Source: Sweltsa coloradensis (lineage: Eukaryota; Arthropoda; Insecta; Plecoptera; Chloroperlidae). Taken from it: a stretch of 64,000 bases of DNA. Positions 22,566-32,776 of the stretch are shown piece after piece. Numbering within the stretch: the first letter of the stretch is position 1; each line of letters starts with the position of its first letter. The notes below the pieces were generated by a model. It saw only the letters and a list, made by a program, of their open reading frames with translations. It searched no databases and was not told the DNA's origin. The DNA is taken from assembly GCA_024449915.1 (NCBI GenBank), contig JAMZAV010000322.1:310001-374000 (forward strand). The letters run 5' to 3'. A program made the translations under genes and the position numbers.

Positions 22566-22879
22566 CAGAGGCAGGTATTAGGGGTGAAAATTAAAGAAAA
22601 TGTTTGTTTTTATTATGCTCAAAAGCGGTGAATTGGTGGTAAAAATAATTCAACATTTTGGTGAAAACTCTTATCCCTCTCCCCCCCGATATTTTTGAAA
22701 ATTTGGGGTGTGAAATCTCTTAAAGGACTTGCAGATATCAATATAATGTAGTTATGGGAATTCAGATACAGGTATTAGTGGCGGTACTTATTCTCATCTT
22801 AGTTTTCTTTTGTCCAAAAGCGGTGAATTGGTGTTGAAAATTATTTATAATTCATTTTTACAGTAAATACCTGCCACTG
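22566..22879. mobile_element. hAT MITE (314 bp) inside a LINE
   Basis: Ends CAGAGGCAGGTATTA and (reverse complement) CAGTGGCAGGTATTTA, flanked by identical CTTATGAC at 22558-22565 and 22880-22887. It contains an internal near-duplicate (AAAAGCGGTGAATTGGTG twice, near 22622 and 22817). Confidence 0.8.
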
Positions 22880-23539
22880 CTTATGACTAAGGTGACAAGA
22901 CGTACCGGAAACCAGTACAGTACCGTTTTCAGAACACTTGAAACGGTGTCCCGAGAAACTCGTTAAAATTAAGTATTTGTACCGGTTTGCAATTTTGGGG
23001 AGAAAGTGTCCTGGTGTTTTCTTAACTAGCCATCTAACCTGCATGGAAGGTTAATGTTTTACTTTAAAAAATACATTCCTCTGATAAAATATACTAATAG
23101 TAAAAACAATGAAATAGTTCTTCCACTTCAAAGAATATAATTCTTTTCTCTAGGGGGTGTGCGAGCATTATTATGAATTTGGTGGAGGTGCCAGGTTGCG
23201 CACGTGTGTGAAAACGTAAAAATTGTTAGGCCTATATATTTTTGGTGCTACCTTACCAATGCTGATTACTTAACCATAATAGTAACCTGAGTCTTTTGAT
23301 TCACATTTATATTCATTTTGGAAGTTTTGAACTATTTTTGGGGACAAATAATAAAATATGTCACTATAAAGTTTGATTCAACATTTTCATGTAATATCAC
23401 TTACTGTATGTCATAGCCTAGCCCTAATATTTGTGCTTGATGCTTGATCATTAAAATGATCTAGAGAGAGGTTATATTTTAAAATCAATTAGATGTTACT
23501 CTGTCTTCACGTTTGAGCCTACATTTAGACTAACATCAT

Positions 23540-23952
23540 TAAATAAATAATACGTATTTAGATTCGACCCACTCAGTCACACAACTGATTTTCAGTGGAG
23601 GACAGTAGACCAAAGTGACCAAGGCAACCCTGCAGGCCCCGACGCAATCGACGAGTGAACGATAACCAACCAAAGATCGATATTTTTATAGGAAATATAG
23701 CAATCAGTGGTATGGACAGTACGAACACCCACGGATCCATAATCAACAAGGTCGATTCAGAACAACTTTTAATTTATTATGTGCCTCATTGCTAGGACGG
23801 CTCAAAAGTCACCGTTAACAAATTCCAAAGACAAGAACTGATGGACTTAAGTCCAAATCAGAAGTTTAAAAACTTCTGACTAGAGCGGGAATCGAACCCT
23901 GGACTTTCTGCATTGGAAGCAGGTAGGCTAACCACAAGACCAACAAGCCACA
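23540..23952 (-). mobile_element. Full-length tRNA-derived SINE
   Basis: Minus strand. The tRNA-like head is GTGGCTTGTTGGTCTTGTGG with B box GGGTTCGATTCCC. A middle part with GTCCATCAGTTCTTGTC and GGTGAC...GAGCCGTCCTAGCAA follows, then ATCGATCTTTGGTTGGTTAT. The 3' end is a hairpin (TCCACTGAAAATCAGT ... ACTGAGTGGGT) followed by an AT-rich tail. The head most resembles a Glu/Gly-type tRNA. At about 410 bp it is long for a SINE. Other copies lie at 20711, 39639 and 63082, with isolated tails near 664, 2163 and 47978. Confidence 0.8.
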
Positions 23953-24075
23953 CACAAAAAAATTAACATTGTTCATATTGTAAATAAAAAATATAGTCAA
24001 AGAGCAAAATAGTGAAATTTAAATTTTAAAAATAAGTCGAAGTACTCAGACTCGATACTAGAGTTATTTTAAGTC

Positions 24076-27000
24076 AGTGGCGTAACTCCCTATGGTGCAA
24101 GGTGTGCGGTGCACACGGGCCCCGCGATCTAGGGGGCCCCCTCGACAACCACCGATTTGTAATAAATGTGTGTATAAGAAAGTATTCACAGATATCAAAT
24201 GAGATCTTTCCATTGACTGTTGTCAACAAGAGCTGTTTAAAGCCCTGAAGTGTGATTGAACCTGTCTGTCTTGGACCCTCGTCAATAGTCGTCAGGCGAC
24301 ACTGTCCAGACGATTTCCAGTATAACAATAAAGGGGCCACATTGAGCAGCAAGCAATGTTATCTTACTAATTGGCGAGCGCTTTTGTAGGGGTTTAAAAG
24401 GGGCATGTAGTAGGGCTTTACTGATGTATTGAATGAATGTCGAGGCTCATGATGGAGGCTATAGGAACCACCCCCTTCCCTTTCTCCAACGAAAAAGGTA
24501 AGCATATTTGTCCACCGCGTTCTGCCATTTAGTATGACTTTGGCTGTTGTTCGTTAAATACGTGTTTACAACTACAACTGACAAACGATTCGGTCGGATT
24601 CGATATACGTGTAAAGTGCTACTGTGTTGTGTTTACTGTTTTAACTTTCTTTCGGGTATCTTCCAAGTGTCTAAAGTATTTGTAGTGTGTAGGTGTGGTA
24701 TTAATTTGTATTTTGTATATTGTCTACGTGTGAAACTGAAATGAGTAACTCGTGTGAAGTAGACCAACACAGCGACTTGCCCGTTTAGTGCGAACATATA
24801 ATTTCTTCTTGTATAACAAGGTGCACGATAATCGGAACATGTGTATATACTGTATATTATTAAATACGAGTAGTAAAATATGAGTTCTCGTGTGTATAGG
24901 AGTGGTGCTCAAAAGCGCAAAGAAAAACTAAAACAAATAGAAAGAGAGAAAAAAATACCAAAAATTAATTCTTTTTTCCGTAGCGGTTGCGATTCAATTA
25001 ACATTGATGATAATTCGGTTGAATCAACGTCACCTAACTCATTTCAAGCCCTTTCTGACACTAATCAGATAAATTCGAATGATACTAGTAACAATGAAAC
25101 AGAAAAAGTAGTAAAAGAACACGGAACATACTCTGAAGTCGCTTCAAAAGAAACCATAGAGGATGACTATCTATCTCAGAAAAAGTATCCTACTGATAGG
25201 GCTCATTTTGATCCAGACATAATACCAAGTGATGTACACAAGAAGTTTATTATTGCGCACGGCTCTTGTCAACCTAGTGGTCGATTTAAAAAAGATGTTG
25301 AACAAGGAAACAGATCATTTTCGTCAAGCTATTACGAATATTGCACCAAAACTGGCCAAAAATTAAAGAGGTCGTGGCTGTGTTATTCGGAAATTAATGA
25401 CAGCGTCTACTGCGAGCCTTGTTGGCTGTTTGCAGATAGAATTAATCAATCATTCAACATGTGTTCTATTTGGACGAAGGGAATCCGTACATGGCAAAAA
25501 CTGTCTTTCAAAATTAAGAGGCATGAAGAGAGTTTTCTACACATAGAATCATGTGTAGTACATGATCAGTGGCGACGTGGTGATGTTTTAGATGTGAACT
25601 TTGTTTTATCGCAAGAAGAAAAAAATTTAAATATCTGGAAAAGAATTCTTCGCCGCATTGTTGATGTTACACTGACTTTAGCACAAAACAATTTGGCATT
25701 TAGAGGACACAGGGAAACAATAGGTGAGGCCAACAATGGAAATTTCCTATCTATTGTTGAACTTTTAGCCAGATACGACCCAGTATTAGAACAGTTAATA
25801 AATAAACAAAAGAACAGTGTAAAATACCTATCACCTAAAATACAAAATGAGCTGATTGAAACCTTGTCGCAGAGTGTTCAGAAAGGTATTAAAGAAGATA
25901 TGCAGAAATCACCATTTTATAGCGTAATAATGGATACAACTCAAGATTGCGCAAAAACAGATCAATTAAGTCAAGTCTTTCGTTACGTGACTGTCCCTAT
26001 TGACGCTAAGGGGTGTCCGACAGCAGTGAAAGTTGAAGAAAGTTTCCTGGGGTTTTGTGAAATTAGAGACCAGAGTGCTGAAGGATTAACAGCAGAGATA
26101 GTTCAATGCATCGAAAAACAAAATCTCTCAATACATAAATGCCGAGGTCAAGGATACGACGGTGCCGCAGTGATGAGCGGTATATACACAGGCGTGCAGA
26201 CAAGGATATCCAAAATCGAGCCAACAGCACAGTATGTCCATTGCGCGGCTCATAATTTAAACCTTGTTTTAAATGATGCATCTGAAGGAATAGCAGAAGT
26301 CAAGGAGTTTTATGCACACGTTCAAAAATTGTATACATTCTTCGGTCTGAGTATTTCTCGCTGGCAAACACTGTGTGACGTAATTACATCTAGTGATTCA
26401 ACCAAAAAACACGTCACACTTAAAAAGCTATGTCCAACCCGCTGGGCGTCTCGAAACGAATCACTGAAAGCATTGCGATACCGCTACAACGACATATTAA
26501 AAGCGCTCACAAAAATCATTCTTGTGTCAAAGAAGAATGATGAGAAAGCTGAAGCCGAAGGGTTGAAAAAAGTAATTGGAACATTTGAGTTTGTGTTACA
26601 AGTAGTTCTCCAAACAAAGATTCTGGAGTCGGTAAATTTGGCTTCAAAATCTCTTCAGTCTAAAAATACCTCCGATATGGACGTCATCACTGCAACAAAA
26701 TTATTAGAATCTGCCAAAGAAACCCTACAAGACTTCCGAAATAATTTTGCCGAAGCAAAACTTACAGCTACCGAACTATCTGCCACGTGGGGAGTAGAGC
26801 CAAAGTTTACTTCTAAGAGAGGGCGACGGGTCAAGAGATTTCACGACGAGCTTTCAGAGGACCAGCGATTAAGTGACCCCGAAAAATATTTCGAAACTGC
26901 AATATATAATGCAAATTTGGACATCATTATCAATCAGCTAACCAACAGATTTCAAGGAATGAATGAAGTTGTACAAAAGTTTACAATTCTTACTCCACAA

Positions 27001-27720
27001 GGTCTAACATCTGTTTCTGATGGCGAACTTTTCTCTCAAGCGTTAAACCTAACACGTATTTATGAAGATGATCTTTCATCGGATTTTCCAGACCAGTTGT
27101 TGAACTTCCGTAATGCACTAAAAAAGAGAATAATGACCAAATCCACAGTTAAAGAACTAGCAGAGTTGTTGGTTGTAGAAAACCATGCTATTTTATCGAG
27201 TGTCCCAGACGTTTTTACGGCATTCTGTCTGTATTTAACATTGCCTGTTACTGTGGCCACGGCAGAAAGGTCGTTTTCTAAATTAAAACTAATAAAAAAC
27301 TATCTGCGAAGTACCATGAGCCAAGAAAGATTAGTGGGGCTTGCAATTTTAAGTATAGAAGCTGAGAGATCAAGAAACACAAACATTGATTTAATAATTG
27401 AAGATTTTGCTGCAGCCAACGTTCAACGAGAGAGACGTTTTTCAGCAACCCCCCCCCCCGAATATGATGTAGGCGTTTGGTAAGTGTGAGAAAGTAGCTA
27501 CTATACAAATTTTATACAAAATAGGTTAAGGAATAGCAAAAAATACTATCTTTACTTACGCAACTAAAATCAACCTGGTACACGTAAGTAATCTGGTGCT
27601 AGGAATAAACCGAATAATTAATGTCCTACTATACGAAGATCAATGCTACATTTTAGTTTTCAATGGGGCCCCAAAAATCCAACTTGCATACGGGCCCCGT
27701 GATTTAGAGTTACGCCACTG
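24076..27720 (+). mobile_element. Complete autonomous hAT transposon
   Basis: A perfect 14-bp terminal inverted repeat CAGTGGCGTAACTC lies at both ends. The 8-bp target duplication TTTTAAGT (24068-24075, 27721-27728) is perfect. Subterminal GGGGCCC motifs occur on both sides. It contains one long intact transposase frame (24880-27483). All parts needed for transposition appear present, so this is the best candidate in the window for a recently active element. Confidence 0.93.
24880..27483 (+). CDS. hAT transposase (TTF-type zinc finger, DUF4371, dimerisation domain)
   Basis: An 867-residue protein with no stop or frameshift. The basic N-terminus carries a PCNA-box-like INSFF. A TTF-type zinc finger spans about 144-185, with SWLCYSEINDSVYCEPCWLF as its second half. 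The RNase-H-like catalytic region follows: IMDTTQDCAKTDQ gives D352, GQGYDGAAVMSG gives D427, then YVHCAAHNLNLVL and LCPTRWASRNESL. The C-terminal hAT dimerisation domain (about 785-840) has LPVTVATAERSFSKLKLIKN with E796. These D, D and E fit the hAT catalytic triad. The protein should bind the element's ends and catalyse cut-and-paste transposition in the nucleus. The family includes ZMYM/ZNF862-like domesticated proteins, but the intact inverted repeats and target duplication show this is a transposon gene. Confidence 0.95.
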   Translation: MSSRVYRSGAQKRKEKLKQIEREKKIPKINSFFRSGCDSINIDDNSVESTSPNSFQALSDTNQINSNDTSNNETEKVVKEHGTYSEVASKETIEDDYLSQKKYPTDRAHFDPDIIPSDVHKKFIIAHGSCQPSGRFKKDVEQGNRSFSSSYYEYCTKTGQKLKRSWLCYSEINDSVYCEPCWLFADRINQSFNMCSIWTKGIRTWQKLSFKIKRHEESFLHIESCVVHDQWRRGDVLDVNFVLSQEEKNLNIWKRILRRIVDVTLTLAQNNLAFRGHRETIGEANNGNFLSIVELLARYDPVLEQLINKQKNSVKYLSPKIQNELIETLSQSVQKGIKEDMQKSPFYSVIMDTTQDCAKTDQLSQVFRYVTVPIDAKGCPTAVKVEESFLGFCEIRDQSAEGLTAEIVQCIEKQNLSIHKCRGQGYDGAAVMSGIYTGVQTRISKIEPTAQYVHCAAHNLNLVLNDASEGIAEVKEFYAHVQKLYTFFGLSISRWQTLCDVITSSDSTKKHVTLKKLCPTRWASRNESLKALRYRYNDILKALTKIILVSKKNDEKAEAEGLKKVIGTFEFVLQVVLQTKILESVNLASKSLQSKNTSDMDVITATKLLESAKETLQDFRNNFAEAKLTATELSATWGVEPKFTSKRGRRVKRFHDELSEDQRLSDPEKYFETAIYNANLDIIINQLTNRFQGMNEVVQKFTILTPQGLTSVSDGELFSQALNLTRIYEDDLSSDFPDQLLNFRNALKKRIMTKSTVKELAELLVVENHAILSSVPDVFTAFCLYLTLPVTVATAERSFSKLKLIKNYLRSTMSQERLVGLAILSIEAERSRNTNIDLIIEDFAAANVQRERRFSATPPPEYDVGVW

Positions 27721-28300
27721 TTTTAAGTATTTGTTTCGGACTCGACTCGAACTCAAAAACCAGGACTCGCACACAACTAATTTTCTCAGTCATTCATTAT
27801 TGGCATTGATTTTGTTTATAGTTGATGGAAAATCAAAATGTATCAATCACACAACTGAACTACGTTTTTGATGAATTACTACCTACACTTATTATTTTGT
27901 TGTAAAGACAAAGTGTATTGAAACTTAAAAGTTTAACCATCCATTTTATACAAATTAAATGTATTTTCAAATTATCTTTATTCTTATTGATTAGGCCTTC
28001 ATTAGTATGATGCCCTCTTCAATACATTATTATCTGCTGAATGTTTGTATTTTGTTTTGTACTATCATTTTAGATTTTATGACTACAAAAATGTACACAT
28101 TATTACAACCATATTTAAATCATATTTTCATGTCAGAAAGCTATTTTCTGTGATTTGACTCAAATAATCTTTAAAAAATCGCTTCTGGCAGCTGGGGGCT
28201 CTGCCCCAGAACCCCAAATTGATCCTTGGGGTACTTATGCTTGCACTTTATTAATGGTCCCGGTTTGTAACTTTCAAAATATGGTCACCTTACTTATGAC

Positions 28301-28500
28301 AATCAGTTGGTAGGATTAGTTCAGGATATCGGGGACATTTTGGATTGTGGGGGGAAAGTGGATGATAAGAGAATATTTCCTTGATTTTGAAAAGGTTTTT
28401 GATAAGGATTTGCAAGACTTAGTGGGGGAGGTTGGCAATTATTGTGGAGGACAAGGTGGTTGTGAGGAGTGTTGAAGATATTTTGACGGGTAGGGGCCTA
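28301..28500 (+). pseudogene. LINE RT fragment, 3' piece of the interrupted copy
   Basis: Resumes directly after CTTATGAC with NQLVGLVQDIGDILDCGG, then FLDFEKVFDKDLQDLVGE (RT motif with FLDFEKVFD) and IVEDKVVVRSVEDILTGR. It is colinear with the piece at 22390-22557, so the two were one LINE before about 5.7 kb of insertions. Confidence 0.6.
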
Positions 28501-28952
28501 GGTCTCCTGAGAGGGATAGGGTAGGGGTGGTTTGTCACATAGTAAAAGTGTTGCATTGGGGGTAGCGCAAAAAAATATGATGCACAGTACTATTGCACAA
28601 CCAAATCATTACAACAAAATGAAATGAAATTTGAATTTTGTGCAGATTATTTTCTTACAATTCGGGTATTAATTTAGCATAAAGTAGCTAGTTTCATTAA
28701 AAATCAGTGTAGTTTAAATAGCACTATTTTTTTGCATCGCATAATATGTTTCTTTTCTTGAGAACATTTACCAATATTGAGTTTAGTGAACTCTATCTCC
28801 CAGCTTGAACAGGCAATCAAAGTTCAAACCCTAGAACACTGCATTGGAAACAGGAATAAACCACCACTACCTACTTGCAATCTAGCAAATATGGTAGGTG
28901 TAGTGAGTAGTGACCTCAACTTAGAATACATTATTTGGATATTTGGACTCAC

Positions 28953-29084
28953 CACAATTGAAGAGGTTGGCTTGAACGCTGCCGCGGCAGTCGAGGTAAG
29001 TTGGCTGTTTGTACGAGAAGACTTCAACCGTGCGGGCAGCAAGGGAACCAGGTGATGCGGAGTCTGTCGTAGTGGATGCATGTT
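28953..29084 (-). CDS. Candidate exon of unidentified minus-strand gene (exon d)
   Basis: The donor TTGTG|GTGAGT is strong. Two acceptors are possible. TAG at 29085-29087 keeps the phase of the upstream exon and gives 44 codons (NMHPLRQTPHHLVPLLPARL ...). The stronger CAG at 29094-29096 would end the phase-0 reading after two codons, or in a different phase would give ASPGSLAARTVEVFSYKQPT. The correct reading cannot be decided here. Confidence 0.45.
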
Positions 29085-29517
29085 CTATGGCAGCTGAAAC
29101 AAGGCAGAGGAACTATTGAGGCGTCGTATGCAATCAATTATTAAATTACCTACAACTATTTGCAATGCCAATAGATTATTAACGTGACAGTATTTAAAAA
29201 TTATATTTTCAAATTACATAATAAAAGACTTTTATATTATGGCCAAAGAGCCAACAATAATTGACTTGAAATATTACAATTTATATTTGAAATGTGATGC
29301 TTACATACTAGGCATTACCAAAGAGTAGGCCTACATATAATAGATATCACAAAGGGTAGCACTACTGCCCAAGACCTTATGGCTTACATTTCTGTGATTT
29401 TTCTTTCATCAAGTACAAAATGTGCAATTGTGATTTACAATGCAATGTTTCTACTAGTGCTGCTACCCTACGGCAACTGTACTTATCAGACACAAACTGT
29501 TATGTGAGCTGACTTAC

Positions 29518-29667
29518 CTCAGGTTGTAGTCTTGTAGATTGCAGTGAGTCATCCAAGTCCAATGGTCCAGGGCAGCTGGAGGCAGCAACATTCACAGGGG
29601 AGAAAAAGTCATCTTCTATCTCGTAGAGTAGGCCTACTTGTTTAGATGATACTGGAAGAGGCACTGA
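29518..29667 (-). CDS. Internal exon of unidentified minus-strand gene (exon c)
   Basis: It has a strong polypyrimidine acceptor (TTTCTCTTTTTCAG) and a consensus donor (CTGAG|GTAAGT). Only one frame is open across the 150 bp: 50 codons, phase 0 to phase 0, beginning SVPLPVSSKQVGLLYEIEDD and ending LDDSLQSTRLQPE. The protein is acidic with low-complexity S/P content and no domain I recognise. It joins in phase to exon b upstream. Confidence 0.65.
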
Positions 29668-29903
29668 CTGAAAAAGAGAAAGGAAATAGGTATGAAATAA
29701 AATCAAAAATTGATTTTAAGGTGCACGGGCGTCACCGAGTTTAGAATTAAATGACCGGGATTCAGACAAAAATGTAATTTGAAAAACTTAAGAACCAGAC
29801 AACCTTGGAGCCAAAATAATATTAGCTACTATATTGATTGTTCTAATAAATGCAATGTAATCTAAATAATAAAATACAATATTGGGTTGATTGGAGAACT
29901 TAC

Positions 29904-30054
29904 CATGAACTTCGTGCAGAGTGCCAGTTGATTGGAATGCATTGAGTCACCCACTGCAGTCGCCTGATCGAGGCCAGCCCAGCCTCCCAGGTTATGAAGA
30001 GATGACGTCATCTTCTCTCGTGTGGTTGCTGGAGATAGTGGCGTGATCAGCAGT
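29904..30054 (-). CDS. Exon of unidentified minus-strand gene, possibly with start codon (exon b)
   Basis: Acceptor TATTCCAG, donor TTCATG|GTAAGT. One frame is open throughout (50 codons after one leading base) and ends in phase 0, matching exon c. An in-frame ATG gives MTSSLHNLGGWAGLDQATAV, which could be the protein start if the upstream exon is untranslated. No family is recognised. Confidence 0.6.
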
Positions 30055-30367
30055 CTGGAATATTGTTCAACAATAAGGTTATCGAGAAGACTGAGGTCAA
30101 ATAGCTAATTCTGAAATATCTAGTCTTCAACATTAATCCGGGCAAATTGGAACAATGATCAAGTTGGCCACATTGTTACGGACCAGTTCGGCAGAAATAA
30201 AAATGATATTATAATATAACGAGATTTTTTATGCCAGATTAAACCATTACACTGACGAGTTCAGAAATTCTAAGACTCACTCTTTAGAAATATCTGACAA
30301 GTTGACTGTTTTTATGTATGAATATGCATTTTTATTCTATCCCAGACTAAACTAAGGTTTACAAAAC

Positions 30368-30447
30368 ACGATGCTTTCTGCGCCAGCCGGATTTGAACAC
30401 GCGTCCCTCTGCATCCTACGCCATAACCGAATGATCCACCGCAATCG
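30368..30447 (-). repeat. tRNA-like SINE head or tRNA pseudogene
   Basis: Minus strand GCGATTGCGGTGGATCATTC ... GTGTTCAAATCCGGC. A B-box-like GTTCAAATCC and A-box-like GGTGGATCATTCGG are present, but no full cloverleaf can be drawn. Confidence 0.35.
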
Positions 30448-31038
30448 CGACTAATTATTGTAATTACCTACATTTTACTTGCATGAAATAGGTCAAAATT
30501 GCTGCCATGGCTAGTCGTTCTAAATTCTAATCTTACTCTTACCGGGTTAAGTTTTTTTTTAAAAAGCGATTACTGTACCGGCTGATAATGCGCAACAATG
30601 GTTCATAATCACAACATGACGATACGACGCGATTAGCAAACGCAAAAGCGGAGAAAACAGGAAGACACAAGTTTCAGTGACCAGATCTGCGTATGATCTT
30701 CAGATTAATTCATGCAAATGAGGGTAGAACTCTAATTTGAGGGAAAAAATACACGAAACACGCCTGTAATTAATATAAAATGCAGAAATGCTATAGGCCC
30801 TACACTGTACAAATTACGCTGAACTGAACACAAATTTATCCAAGAGATCGTAGTGCCATTACGCAAGAATTCCACAACTCGCATTACATCACGAATAATT
30901 ACCGATTCTAAATAAAATTGTGAATTTATTAACTTAAATTGTTTTACGAGTTTCTAATATTGAACACGTAGTAGCTAGGGCAAACAACAAAGTGAAATTC
31001 CAAGTCATTTAAGTTTAATTTAACTACGTAATTAGGCA

Positions 31039-32305
31039 GCTCAACCATAGATCTCATATTTGCGCTCAGACAAATAATGGAAAAAAAGTGGGAAAAGGGA
31101 GAAGAAATGTTCATGGTATTCTTGGATGTAGAAAAAGCATATGACAGTGTCCCAAGAGCAAAAGCTTGGGAATGCTTAAAAGATGCAGAAGTAGAACAGA
31201 GTCTAATAACAAGAATTCAAAGCACATATGTCACAACAAAGAGCTGTGTTCAAACACCATTTGGTAGAACTACTTGGTTTGAAATAAACGGTGGGCTACG
31301 GCAAGGTAGTGTGATGTCACCTACATTATTTACCGTTGTTATGGATAACATACTGCGTAAAGTTGAACCCACAGAAAGTGAAACATCTAAAACTATGATA
31401 TTTGCAGATGATATAGTGAGATGGGGAGATACCATTGAAGAAGTACAGAAGAGCGTAGATAGATGGAATGAGGAAACACTGAAGTTTAACATGAAAATAA
31501 GCATTGAAAAGAGTGAAACATTAATAGTAACGAAGAAAAGTAAACAAAATCAAAAGAAGATAATACTACGGGGTGAAGAGCTGGCCATTGCAGAAGCATT
31601 TAAATACCTCGGAAGTATACTAACAAAGGACGCAAAAATAGATGCTGAAATATCAAGGAGAATTATATTAGCAGACAAATTTTACCAAAGTGTACGTAAA
31701 CTATTATGGAAAGAAGAAATATCATCCAGGTGCAAGATGTTATTGTACAAAATGTATTTCCTCCCAATAATATCATATGCATCCGTGACATGGACAATAG
31801 GAGGAAAAGAAGACAGCAGATTACAAGCAGCAGAGATGAAATTTTTAAGGAGTTCTGTAGCCTTAACAAAAATAGACAAGGTACGGAGCAAAACAATAAG
31901 AAACAAACTAGGAGTGGAAAGTTAACGAAATAAAATAGGAAAAGAACGACTTCGATGGTATGGGCACGTACGAAGAATGAAACAAGATAGAATACCAAGA
32001 AGAGAATTTGAACACACATGGGGGGGAGTAAGAAGAGTTGGACGCCCAAGAGATAGATGGAGGGACCAAATAAAATGGAACATTGAAGAAAGAGGAAAAT
32101 CATGGGAAAGAATTAATGAAGAAAGACTCTGGGAGGATAGAAAGAAATGGAGAGAACTGGTAGAAATGCCTGTCATAGAAGACATCGAAGTAGATGAGGA
32201 GGTGTTGAGCCTGGCTAGCAAACACTGAAAGTCCACAGCCCGAGAAATTGGTGATACGTCACCCCCCGACCTGACTTATGTTGGAACCGGGTGTTGGATT
32301 ATTAT
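31039..32305 (+). mobile_element. 5'-truncated LINE with 10-bp target duplication
   Basis: TAATTAGGCA at 31029-31038 is repeated at 32306-32315, defining the insertion. The element starts inside the RT and ends in ATTATTATTAA. The coding part runs to about 32228, with one stop at 31923. This is a typical incomplete target-primed insertion. It lies inside the presumed first intron of the unidentified minus-strand gene, in antisense. Confidence 0.88.
31077..31925 (+). pseudogene. LINE reverse transcriptase (partial)
   Basis: A 282-codon frame with RT motifs in order: MVFLDVEKAYDSVPR (palm D), NGGLRQGSVMSPTLFTVVMD, MIFADDIVRWGD (catalytic FADD), FKYLGSILTKD, and the connecting ISYASVTWTIGG. A stop after KLGVES separates the C-terminal part, which continues as RLRWYGHVRRMKQDRIPRRE and VGRPRDRWRDQIKWNIEERG to about 32226. 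The fingers domain and endonuclease are missing through 5' truncation. The catalytic aspartates are kept. It is similar in kind to the LINE at 11985-14552. Confidence 0.88.
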
Positions 32306-32450
32306 TAATTAGGCAAACAATGATTTAGATACAAATAAAATAATGCTTATATTAATGCAAAGGTAGAGCAAAATCATAGAAGAGTCATCTATCTAGTACA
32401 GTAAGGAATGCGGTTAGATGTAGGTAGAACACAATGAGCTGGGTCTTTAC

Positions 32451-32590
32451 CTTGGTCCAGTGTCGAGCGCGTCCTTCCGTCTGACTCCAAGAACTCCGGC
32501 AAGCGAACTGAACTGATGCAACTTCCAAGGGGGCGGCTCCTGCCACGTAACCTAGCTGGCCTACGTGACTGACTGCACAGCTGACAGACA
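32451..32590 (-). promoter_or_regulatory. Candidate first (5' UTR) exon of the unidentified minus-strand gene
   Basis: A locally GC-rich block on the minus strand ends in a consensus donor (GGACCAAG|GTAAAG). It contains initiator-like TCAGTT copies. No convincing coding start is present. Its position upstream of exon b, across an intron holding the LINE, fits a non-coding first exon. The boundary at the 5' side is a guess. Confidence 0.3.
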
Positions 32591-32776
32591 GGCGGAACAC
32601 GGGGCAACTACAAACTGTGGTGGGGGTGGGGGCTACCAGTGTTAAGATATCTATGGGGCTACTCAAAGATCTACTAATGGAATTAAATGAAAATAAATTG
32701 TCATTCCCTTTTTCAGTACACCCCGGGAGCCGGGACAAATTCGGGACAGTCTGTGCCTGTCTTTTTTACTGCCCCG

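Larger units (their letters stand above)
22888..28292. mobile_element. Family X copy 2, carrying a SINE and a hAT transposon
   Basis: The left end TAAGGTGACAAGACGTACCG and the right end (reverse complement TAAGGTGACCATATTTTGAA) are the two unlike ends also seen in copy 1. CTTATGAC lies directly outside both (22880-22887, 28293-28300), an 8-bp target duplication that reuses the duplication of the adjacent MITE. Without the nested SINE and hAT element it is about 1.3 kb and shows no transposase, so it is non-autonomous. Confidence 0.65.

Noticed and set aside
28777..29055. Plus-strand 92-codon ORF
   Set aside because: It is antisense to the spliced minus-strand exon d and has no family resemblance.
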